DNA of 17,134 nt from Discostella pseudostelligera (lineage: Eukaryota > Bacillariophyta > Thalassiosirophyceae > Thalassiosirales > Thalassiosiraceae). The stretch covers positions 1 to 17,134 of the forward strand of contig JALLBK010000237.1 in NCBI GenBank assembly GCA_036940085.1, read 5' to 3'. This document shows positions 1-8,300 of the stretch, one piece after another. A program made the translations under genes and the position numbers. The notes beneath the pieces were generated by a model. That model made no database searches. It was not told the DNA's origin and saw only the letters and a list, made by a program, of their open reading frames with translations. The number at the start of each line of letters is the position of its first letter. Position 1 is the stretch's first letter.

Positions 1-353
1 AGGGTTGTTGTTGGAGTAGATCTAGATTAGTAGGGTTATTAATTTAGTAGACCAATGATAAAACAGTCGATTGATTTCTATCGAAACGATGTGAATCGAC
101 ACTTCACTTAACGATACCGGTCAAAATTTGGAAGTCGTCGTTTGGGATGATTAAATATTACATGCCAATACTGATGAAGAGGTAGTATAAGAATTTGATG
201 ATTTTAATGTCAAATGATGTCCGGCTTTTGTTATTGTATCTCAAGTTTGGGCAGCAGCAGAGATGATTATGTTATCGTAGCAAACAATAATGAATCAACA
301 TGCAATTAATATGATTTATGGATAGAGACCAATTATGCCTGCCTGCAATGTCG
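1..353. other. Intergenic, no gene seen
   Basis: AT-rich stretch downstream of the zinc-finger gene, whose stop codon is at 354-356 on the minus strand. It probably contains that gene's 3' UTR. I see no tRNA, no substantial open frame and no clear repeat. Confidence 0.6.
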
Positions 354-3300
354 TCATTCTTTGAGATTGGATGGCGTTGCTTCCAAGTCACCCGTATCAT
401 TCAGTATGGAGAGACCGTGTAGACCATCGTTCTCCATTGGTGGGACACCGTTGTTGATTATGGTGTTCATTAACTCACTATCGTGAAATAGCGAAAGACC
501 GCGTTGATGTTGCTTATGTCCTCTACCCCCCTCGCCCTTTTGGTTAGCCTGGTGTGCATCTTTTGGATCGGCCTGTTCGTCGGACGAGATATCATCATTA
601 TCATCGTCATCGATATCGATATCATCTTCACTCGCTGTTGTCTTCAAGGGAGTACGGCTTTTGACATTACCATTCGCCTCATCGTAATGCCTCTTGCACA
701 TGCCTCCAAATATCGCCTGCTTTTCACAATCAATGTGACTGCAACCCTTCTTCTTTGCTCCGTGGGCGATGCACCGTCCACTCTTCACGGCCACTTTCGT
801 ACATCCCTCGTGTTCACACCGTTTGCGAGCCGGTCCGTGAGTGCTACACAATCCCAACTTCTTTACATTCTTGGTGCATCCTTCCACCGAGCATATCTTG
901 CGCTTCGCTCCGTGCGCGATGCACAGACCACCCTGAACAACACGGTTGGGACAGTCGGGTACGGTGCATTTGCGACGAGATTTGTTTTCTTTCTTTGATC
1001 CTCCCGATGACTGTGATGATTCACCGGTCGACCTGGCCGTTGGTGGACATATCATTGGCTGTTGTGGATGGAAATCGTGAGTGTAAGCTCCCGCGGGCGG
1101 TGGTGGAACATTGCTGTAGGGTGACATGTTGTTGTGGTGCTGCACCATGACATGATGCGGTGGAGGGTGTTGTTGATAGGGCGGTGTCTGGTGGTACTCC
1201 ATCATTTGATGCTGCTGCGGCGACTGGTGGTACATGGTATGATATGTGGGTGACTGTTGCTGATGAGGAGGATGCCAAGAAGACTGAGGCGGTGTGGCGC
1301 AGTGAGGGTATGCCGGAGGAGTTGGAGGATGAGGGTATGCCGGAGGAGTTGGAGGATGGCCTGGTGATGATCCAGGCGGACGCGGCTGATATGCCATTGT
1401 ACTCGAGATGACTGGGCTCGTAGAAAGCATTGGATAGCCATCCGATGTGTTGGGATGCTGCAGCGGCGGTGGTGGTGGATGAAGTGGAGGATGAGAGTAA
1501 CCTGGCAACGAACCTGTTGGTGACTGCCGCGCCATGACATGGGAGACTACTGGGCTTGTTGACAACATTGAATATCCATCTGATGGATTGGGAATCTGCA
1601 CCGGAGGAGGTGGCGGCGGTCGATAAGAACGCAGTCCAGCCGACGCATCCACCTCCTTCGACTGTTTGTCGACGAACTGCTCCAATCGAGAAACGGCCAA
1701 ACTGTTCAATGAGTTGTTGCGTGAATGCCTGTCTGCATCGCCTTCCTCGGCCGCCGATGCATAATCTTCGCCTTTGTCAGATAGATCATCATCGAAGAGT
1801 GTGGTCGTGGCGAGGAAACTTCCGATAGAGTTTCGCTCGTTAGTGTCAATGAATGGAAGGGGGTTATACGATGGCTCTTTCCTATGACCCTTCGGTGATG
1901 CTTTCACGAGCAGACTTCCTTTTTCGTTGTTTGGGAAGGGAATGAACAACTTCTCTCTTGGTTGCTCCTGCGAGTTTGCACGAGAACGTGAATGATTCTC
2001 TTCTAACGATGGCTGTGTCAGGATCGGTGGGGGTTCGATAGTCTGCAGTGGTGGTTGAGCTTGTGGAGGAGGATATTCTGCGACTGTTGGTGATGTTTGA
2101 TGAGCAGAGTATTGATTGTGGGGCGACGACAGTGCAAGAGATGCCAGCTGAGCTTGTGGAGGAGGATATCCGGAAACTAAAGGTGATGTTTGATGAGCAG
2201 GGTACTGATAAGTCGATGGAGCCGGCTTTGGTGATTGTTCTTGCATTGGTGGATACCCTGGTAATACTGGTGATGTTTGATGAGCGGAGTATTGAAACGT
2301 CGATGGTGCCGGCTTTGGTGATTGTTCGTGTGGAGGAGGATATCCTGATACAATCGGTGATGTTTGGTGAGCAGGGTATTGATTATGGTACACTGGCGCC
2401 TGCTGCAATGATTGCGCTGGAGGCGGAGCAGGAGGATATCCAGATACAACAGGCGATGTTTGGTGAGCAGGGTGTTGGCTATGATACGGAGACGCCTGCT
2501 GGGGTGGCTGTCCTTGCGGTGGAGGATAACTCAAGGTCAGTGGTGGTGTTTGATGACCAGGGTTCGGATATGACGCTTGCTGCGGTGGTTGTACTGGCGG
2601 TGGAGGATAACCTGAAACGACAGGTGATGATTGATGAGCAGGGTATTGATATTGTGGCAATTGCTGCGGTACTTGACCTGACGGAGGATATCCAGACGGT
2701 GATGTTTGTTGCGCAGGGTATTGATATGGTGACGCATGTTGTGGTGGAAGTTCTTGCGGAGGAGGATAACCAGAGACTACAGGCGATGATGATGTATGAT
2801 GAGCAGTGTAATTGAATCCCGAATCCGATGCCGGCGACGCATTGTAGTACGTTGGCGGTGTCTGCGTTCCATGTTTGTGGTAGGGCATCTGAGGAGGAAG
2901 ATGTTGTTGATACGGGTGGTGCGTTGGAGGAGTTCCGTACTGATATTGAGGTGGATATTGTGCCTGTGGCTGTTGAAGCGGTGGCGGTGGAGGAGGTGGC
3001 TGCTGGAGCTGTGGCTGCTGAAGCTGTGGCTGCTGTTGGCTATAGGTACATGAAGGCGTGGCCTCCGTTGGCGGCGACAGTGGGTGGTCATGCTGCGACT
3101 GAATCTCCTGCTGCTGCCCCCCCTTGAACACATCCTCTCCAGGTGGTGCACACTTATCCCCCTGTGTATTCACACGTCGATGGATCAATGCAGGATTCGA
3201 CTTGCCCGAGAACTCGCGTCGATGCTTTCGATTTCCCCCGCTGCCACCACTTCCCCCCACGATGCTGCTATTGCTTCCCGATGGTCGAAATGGAATGGGG

Positions 3301-4460
3301 ACGATAATGTCTGCGTGCTCCGAGGCATACGAAGACGTTGAGTACGAGGGGGAAATGGGAGAATCACTACCAAGTCGTAGTGGTCGTATCATATCATGGT
3401 CGACGCTAATAGCGTTGGTTTCGGGTGTGCTCTCGTGAGATGGAAGTTGAGGCAAGATATGCTTCTCACGAGACATTGAAGTAGTCGAAGCAGACGAAGT
3501 TGAAGGAGTCGGAGCAGGAGTAGGAGCAGATGCAGGAGCGGGAGCAGGAGCAGATGCACAAGCGGGCGGTTCCAACGCATCCACAGCAGCAGTCAATATC
3601 GTGTTGCTTGAATCAACCACTCCAATTGTCTCTTTGTTACCCTCCAAACTCTGTGATGGACGCTTCCCCCCCTGCTCATCGGACAATTGGAGTTGTTGTT
3701 GTTGATCTTGCTCTTCCTTCTCTTCACATTCTTCGAACATCATTGGATCATGGGCATCATCCAAAAACTTCACCGAGTTACGAATATTGCAGCTTGCCTG
3801 GAGAGCATTTTTAAATTCGGCTGCTGTATCATTGTTGCTTTTGCTCTTCATGTCTACTCCTACTTGAACTTCTTCTGCGTTGTCGGTGTTGTCGCTACTT
3901 TTGTGGTTGCTCTCCATCCCTCCCATTGTCAAGTTGAGTTCATTATTGTTGCGCGAAGATGGGGATGGTGGATTAAAGTAGTACGAAGCAGAGCCTTCAA
4001 TTGTCTCCTTTCCTGATCCCCGTCGTTGCTGCTGTTGTTGAGCATCATTGATATCATCCCCCGATATGGAAAATTCCAAAAACTGCACCGAGAGATTTTT
4101 TCTGTGTCGAGAGGAAGATCGATGATGCTGATGCTGGGATGATGATGACCGTCGTGTGCAGCTATTTGGAGCATTATCAAGTCCATCAATAATGCTGTCA
4201 GGAGGATGATCATTGTCCATATCAAACCCCTCATCCCAGCTATCGCGAAGATGATTCTTGAAGGTTCTTATTGAATCGCTAGCAGCTGCACTAGCATCAC
4301 TGTCGTTGAAGTGTTCACGTGTTGTTGTGGAGGTTGTCCGTTCTTCGACTGTGGTAATGTCGCCATCGGCAGTACTCTCAATGGAGATGATTTTATTCTT
4401 GCTACTGCCGTTGGATCCATCCAGTAGAAGAGAAGATTCGTCGTCGGTGGCCATGTTCAT
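354..4460 (-). CDS. WRKY19-like zinc-finger protein with proline-rich tandem repeats
   Basis: A single uninterrupted frame of 1368 codons. Residues 1165-1258 hold four tandem fingers, each CX4CX9CX2H, with an exact 25-residue period and basic linkers (GAKRK-, GPARK-, GAKKK-type). This matches the WRKY19-like zinc-finger family of diatoms and oomycetes, which I infer to be nuclear and regulatory. N-terminal to the fingers the chain is low-complexity: Ser/Gln/Asp-rich (1-330), an Ala-Pro run near 300-320, Gln/Pro-rich stretches, and nine diverged HQTSPxVSGYPPP-like units (549-800). Two DGYxMLSTSPVxS copies lie near 956-1017. An acidic run (about 1277-1300) follows the fingers. A short SVQFLEF/SVKFLDD motif occurs twice in the N-terminal third. 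The second ATG (4454) has a better start context (AACATGG) than the first, so the true start may be residue 3. The DNA or protein target is unknown. Many frames on the opposite strand are compositional shadows. Confidence 0.85.
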   Translation of the reverse strand: MNMATDDESSLLLDGSNGSSKNKIISIESTADGDITTVEERTTSTTTREHFNDSDASAAASDSIRTFKNHLRDSWDEGFDMDNDHPPDSIIDGLDNAPNSCTRRSSSSQHQHHRSSSRHRKNLSVQFLEFSISGDDINDAQQQQQRRGSGKETIEGSASYYFNPPSPSSRNNNELNLTMGGMESNHKSSDNTDNAEEVQVGVDMKSKSNNDTAAEFKNALQASCNIRNSVKFLDDAHDPMMFEECEEKEEQDQQQQLQLSDEQGGKRPSQSLEGNKETIGVVDSSNTILTAAVDALEPPACASAPAPAPASAPTPAPTPSTSSASTTSMSREKHILPQLPSHESTPETNAISVDHDMIRPLRLGSDSPISPSYSTSSYASEHADIIVPIPFRPSGSNSSIVGGSGGSGGNRKHRREFSGKSNPALIHRRVNTQGDKCAPPGEDVFKGGQQQEIQSQHDHPLSPPTEATPSCTYSQQQPQLQQPQLQQPPPPPPPLQQPQAQYPPQYQYGTPPTHHPYQQHLPPQMPYHKHGTQTPPTYYNASPASDSGFNYTAHHTSSSPVVSGYPPPQELPPQHASPYQYPAQQTSPSGYPPSGQVPQQLPQYQYPAHQSSPVVSGYPPPPVQPPQQASYPNPGHQTPPLTLSYPPPQGQPPQQASPYHSQHPAHQTSPVVSGYPPAPPPAQSLQQAPVYHNQYPAHQTSPIVSGYPPPHEQSPKPAPSTFQYSAHQTSPVLPGYPPMQEQSPKPAPSTYQYPAHQTSPLVSGYPPPQAQLASLALSSPHNQYSAHQTSPTVAEYPPPQAQPPLQTIEPPPILTQPSLEENHSRSRANSQEQPREKLFIPFPNNEKGSLLVKASPKGHRKEPSYNPLPFIDTNERNSIGSFLATTTLFDDDLSDKGEDYASAAEEGDADRHSRNNSLNSLAVSRLEQFVDKQSKEVDASAGLRSYRPPPPPPVQIPNPSDGYSMLSTSPVVSHVMARQSPTGSLPGYSHPPLHPPPPPLQHPNTSDGYPMLSTSPVISSTMAYQPRPPGSSPGHPPTPPAYPHPPTPPAYPHCATPPQSSWHPPHQQQSPTYHTMYHQSPQQHQMMEYHQTPPYQQHPPPHHVMVQHHNNMSPYSNVPPPPAGAYTHDFHPQQPMICPPTARSTGESSQSSGGSKKENKSRRKCTVPDCPNRVVQGGLCIAHGAKRKICSVEGCTKNVKKLGLCSTHGPARKRCEHEGCTKVAVKSGRCIAHGAKKKGCSHIDCEKQAIFGGMCKRHYDEANGNVKSRTPLKTTASEDDIDIDDDDNDDISSDEQADPKDAHQANQKGEGGRGHKQHQRGLSLFHDSELMNTIINNGVPPMENDGLHGLSILNDTGDLEATPSNLKE
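687..968 (-). other. Four tandem CX4CX9CX2H zinc fingers
   Basis: Domain-level feature inside the gene at 354-4460 (residues 1165-1258). All 16 predicted zinc ligands are intact in the four copies. Finger cores end in LCIAHG, LCSTHG, RCIAHG and MCKRH. The invariant 25-residue spacing and the Gly before the third Cys are typical of WRKY19-like repeats. Whether they bind DNA or protein cannot be read from the sequence. Confidence 0.85.
2063..2815 (-). repeat. Nine diverged Pro/Tyr-rich coding tandem repeats
   Basis: Within the zinc-finger gene, residues about 549-800. Nine units share the core (Y/S)AHQTSPxVSGYPPP, separated by variable Gln/Pro linkers, at roughly 75-105-bp spacing. The units differ by many substitutions, so this is an old coding repeat rather than a recently expanded satellite. 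The SP/YPP content suggests an intrinsically disordered, possibly phosphorylated or phase-separating region (inference). Confidence 0.85.
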
Positions 4461-4940
4461 ATGATATATGTATTGAGATGATGTGATAAAAATGTCACTG
4501 CTCTTGGCTGTGGCGGCGTCGGCGACCTGGACTGGTAATCAATGTAGAATCCCAAATGCCAATGCCAATGCCAATGCCAATAATAGTTTGGAGAATATCA
4601 ATCTTTGAAGATAGGTAACCCCAATTGATTGGATGATGATGATGATGTTTGGACAAATGATTTCAATTCAATGACGATTGTGACGACGATGGGCATACTC
4701 TGCAGTGTTCTCAACTGCAACTCTCCCCAGAGATAATAATAGTCGAATTGATGGATGGCTCTTGTAGGGGAGGTGCGGTGCTAGGATTTTGATGCTCCCA
4801 TGCGTGCATAGCGGATCGATGATCGATAGGCCATCAATAATCTTGTTCCTACGGGATCATCGTCCATCTACATGGGCAGGCAGCGGCATTGGGAAATTTT
4901 GGCAAGGGATTTCCGGCACCCGAACCAAGCTTTCTGTAGG

Positions 4941-4948
4941 TGACGTCA
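4941..4948. promoter_or_regulatory. TGACGTCA CRE/bZIP-type palindrome
   Basis: A perfect 8-bp TGACGTCA palindrome, the classical CRE recognised by bZIP factors. Related TGACGT elements are known in CO2/cAMP-responsive diatom promoters. It lies 85 bp upstream of the tRNA and about 480 bp upstream of the minus-strand zinc-finger start. A single 8-mer can occur by chance, so function is unproven. Confidence 0.3.
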
Positions 4949-4990
4949 TCATCTCCTGTCAACACATTTTGACTGTCCATAACAAAGGTT

Positions 4991-4998
4991 TATAAATA
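4991..4998 (+). promoter_or_regulatory. TATA-like box upstream of tRNA-Met
   Basis: TATAAATA starts 42 bp before the mature 5' end of the tRNA and is followed by CCAAG and CAAC just before it. Upstream TATA-like and CAA motifs are known to help TFIIIB recruitment and initiation at plant tRNA genes. The position fits that role better than service to the protein gene starting at 5346. Confidence 0.5.
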
Positions 4999-5032
4999 CC
5001 AGGCTGCCTCTGTCTTCACCAAGCAACTGACA

Positions 5033-5105
5033 GCTCCGATAGCTCAGTTGGCAGAGCGCAGGTCTCATAATCCTGAAGTCGTGAGTTCGATCCTCACTTG
5101 GAGCA
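5033..5105 (+). tRNA. tRNA-Met (CAT), elongator type
   Basis: A 73-nt cloverleaf without intron. The acceptor GCTCCGA pairs with TTGGAGC, with one G-U pair. The D arm is GCTC/GAGC with loop AGTTGGCA, the anticodon loop is CTCATAA (anticodon CAT), the variable loop is 5 nt, the T arm is GTGAG/CTCAC with loop TTCGATC, and the discriminator is A. The A box (TAGCTCAGTTGG) and B box (AGTTCGATCC) are canonical. A T54-type T loop and the lack of three G-C pairs in the anticodon stem point to the elongator rather than the initiator. The innermost anticodon-stem pair (31-39) is a T-T mismatch, so the stem has four pairs. Confidence 0.95.
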
Positions 5106-5108
5106 ATC

Positions 5109-5117
5109 TTTTGTTTT
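5109..5117 (+). terminator. Pol III T-run terminator
   Basis: Two TTTT runs (5109-5112 and 5114-5117) separated by one G begin four bases after the tRNA 3' end, the usual signal for RNA polymerase III termination. Confidence 0.75.
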
Positions 5118-5139
5118 GCCTTTTGTCCTCCAACTTATC

Positions 5140-5147
5140 TTCCCGCC
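5140..5147 (+). promoter_or_regulatory. E2F-like TTCCCGCC site
   Basis: TTCCCGCC is followed by ATTTTCG, about 200 bp upstream of the ATG at 5346. TTCCCGCC is a classical E2F/DP recognition core. The 14-mer TTCCCGCCATTTTC recurs exactly at 11526 in the divergent promoter, which makes chance less likely. E2F/DP proteins control S-phase genes in plants, animals and algae. Use by the downstream OB-fold gene is inferred. Confidence 0.45.
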
Positions 5148-5345
5148 ATTTTCGCCTCACTTTTCATCTCTCTTTTCATCACGTGCACCAAATCTTAAAT
5201 CTTCACCTTCATTCCATTCATTCACCACCACCGACGCCGCCGCCGACCATGGCGTGGCAATGCCGCCCTAGCCGATGAACGGGGACGGATCATAACATCA
5301 AAGTGGCCAACACTGCGTAGCAACAGCATAAGTGAAAGTTCTATC

Positions 5346-8300
5346 ATGGCCTCCTTCCTTCAAAATAACAATCCATGGATCGAATCCACCATTTTGTACG
5401 CGGCGTCGTTTGATCCGGCCTTGTGCCATGAGGATGATGCTAACGGCGACGGCGATGACGAATACAACATAGAAGAAGAGCCGCAGACTGAAAATACAAT
5501 TCCATCGGGCTTGTTGCCCTCTCCCAAACATGGCTCGAAGAACGGCCAGTCGTTACGGAACTCACCTCCACCATCGCGCAAGGGGAAGATTGTTCAGGTG
5601 ATTCAGCGCGGGGGCGACTTTGATTGGAACAATAATAATAATAATTGGCACGGTCGTCGTGGTCCTCATCCTTCTCGTGGTAATGGCAACAATACCTACT
5701 GCCCGCCCTATCTCGTCATACACGATGGGCAATATGCTGCCATTGCCTTCCTCTCCCCAGAAACACTTCAGGAATTATCTTCATCACCTACCATTATATC
5801 GAATAGGTCTTTGGTGAGCATTACCAATTACACAGTGTCTACCATCTTGCAGTGTTGCCAAAAGCAGGGACGTCAACAACAGAAGAAGAAGCAGCCTAGA
5901 GGACAAGGACAGCAGCAGCAAGCGAAGAAGTTGACATTTGATTTTGATACGCATTCCGGCATCTTGAATCATCTCTACTTTACCGCCACCAACATCAACA
6001 ATACCAATAATCACCATCATCCACATGAACCCAACGGATACACACTCATCCCACCCACCATTCAAACTCAATTACCACATCAAATTCCCAATAATGAACT
6101 CTATCTCTGTCTATACATCCAAGGCACCATAACAATGATTGGTGCCGAAAATCAAGGATTGATTGGATTTCCCAAAGATGTGCATTGTTCCATTCCATTG
6201 CGACGGGTATTACGAGAACATGAGGAAATGTATGAGAGTTTTTGGAATGGGGATGGAAATGGGACATTGTCTCATTTTATGTTGATTGATAAGTTGGAGG
6301 CGGTGCATGGGTATTATCGAATGTTGGATCAGAAGAAGTATGGAGGTGAGGAGGTGGTTGTGGTTGTTGATAATGACGACGACGATGATGAAGTGGAGGA
6401 TAATAACAACGATGAGGAGGAGGATGAAGGAGAGCAGCAACATGATCCTCCTCGACGGGTTGTGGGGGGAAGGACGAAGAAGCAGTATGGACAACGAGGT
6501 CGGAAGAAACGTGACAAGGTTGTTGATCGTCATCGTACGGCGACTAGTACGTCCCGAACGAAGCGTACTACTACCACCACCACCACCACCTCTTCCAAAT
6601 CGTTGATGACCAACATCATCCCGGGATGGCCTTGGGAATCGCGATTGGTGGAAGGTCATCCATCACGTATTGCTCCTACTGCTCGAGCTGCCGCGGCTAG
6701 TGCTCCTGGTGCTAGTGCTGCCGCCGCTTCCAACAATGATACTAATGGTAATGAGAATGAAATCGCGTCAGCAATGCTCATGATGCGAAATTCTCTTCCC
6801 GGACAGGATGATAGCGGCGACATTGCCGACGGGGAAGAAGGACGAGTGAGTGCAGCAGCCGCATCAGCTCGAGGAGGTGGCAATCCTAATACGGAAGCTG
6901 CTATGACTCCTACTGCTGCATCCACGCCTCATCCACCCTTGGGAAACGTCCAAGAGTTATTGGAGCTAGGTTTGGATATTGAACAATTCCTTGGTGTGGA
7001 GTCTCAGTCTGAGAGTGATGATAATGCAGTATCTGCTGTCGGCGATAGTAACGACGACCGCAATCACAACACCGAGGTTATAAATAATGATGAGGAAGAA
7101 GATGGTGGAATAGAAAAAGAAGCCGAAGCTCCAATCGATAAGATCTCTGGTCAACTCGAACCGCACGAACAACAGCAGTCACCGCGCCGTGAGAGTGCAT
7201 TTGGTACGCAAGAGGAGACTGGCCATGAAGCATCCTTTGTTGGAATTAATGACATGCTTGTCGATGAGGATGACGACGCCGATGGCGACAATGGCCATGA
7301 TGAGCAGAACGATATAGACTTCGAGGATTTAGGTGATAACTATGATGACCTTGACGGAAACGAACGATTGCTACAGACTCAGCCGGAATCTACAGCCTAT
7401 TATCATGCATCTCATTCTCCCAACCGAGCGAGGGAGACTGTGGACGAACGTGACTCTCAAGCTCCTCTATCGATTCGAAATGCGGGTAACCAACCTCTGC
7501 GGCCGACAGACGAATACAGTAGGAGCCTTCAAAGGATTGAGGAAGTGGAAGATGTTGTGGCGAAGGCGTCATCGCGAAGGAAGCAGAGTAGGAGGAATAA
7601 TTCCAAGCGGCGGAGCGAGGAGGAGGACGACAAAGATGAATATCCAATAACCATGTCGCAAAGGAAGGTACCTCCGGAAACTTTGGACGGGTGTGCAGTT
7701 TTGGAATCTCAAATCCCAGTTCCGCCTCCAAGGGGTACATCGAGGGAACCAGTTGCACGTGCAAATGATGAGGAAGACGATGAGGCGAAGGATGAGGAAG
7801 ATGATGACCAACTGGTTGGGGGACAATCCCAGTTACCAATTAGTACGAAATCAAGGCGAGTAGTGGAGTACAATCAAAAAGCGGGCCGTTCAACTATCAG
7901 GTCCAAGCGGTGGATTGAGGAGGACGACGAGGAGGACGACTATCCAATACCCGTCTCACAACGGAAGGCACCTCCGGAGACTTTGGAAGGGTATGCTGTG
8001 TTGGAATCTCAAATTCCCCTCCCGCCACCGAGGGGTGCATCGAGGGTACCAATTGCACGTGAAGAAGAAAAGGAGGAGGAGCAGGAGGAAGAGAAAGGGG
8101 TGGTGGAGGAGAAGGAGGAGGAGCGAGAAGAAGATGACGACGACGACCCCGACGAGAATGATGAGGACTACTATCCGCCGGGGAGACGATCACAGATACC
8201 AATCAGTACGAAATCAAAGCGAGTTGAGAAGCAAACGAAATGGGCGGACAATTCAACTGCAAGGAACGCGAAGCAGTTGAAATCACCTCGAAAGGAAATT

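Larger units (their letters stand above)
4461..5032. other. Spacer between zinc-finger gene and tRNA-Met
   Basis: No convincing gene. It must contain the promoter of the minus-strand zinc-finger gene and the upstream region of the tRNA. Four consecutive AATGCC hexamers lie at 4555-4578, a short GAT run lies near 4631-4647, and the TGACGTCA and TATA sites listed separately lie at its right end. Confidence 0.6.

Noticed and set aside
504..998. 164-codon plus-strand frame opposite the zinc fingers
   Set aside because: It overlaps the conserved finger region in antisense and shows no domain of its own.
2048..2815. 255-codon plus-strand frame opposite the zinc-finger gene, with acidic repeats
   Set aside because: It is the antisense shadow of the HQTSPxVSGYPPP repeats. 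Its repeat structure is fully explained by them, and the minus-strand frame carries the real zinc fingers.
4555..4578. Four AATGCC hexamers as a regulatory array
   Set aside because: A short simple repeat with nothing to distinguish it from ordinary microsatellite slippage.
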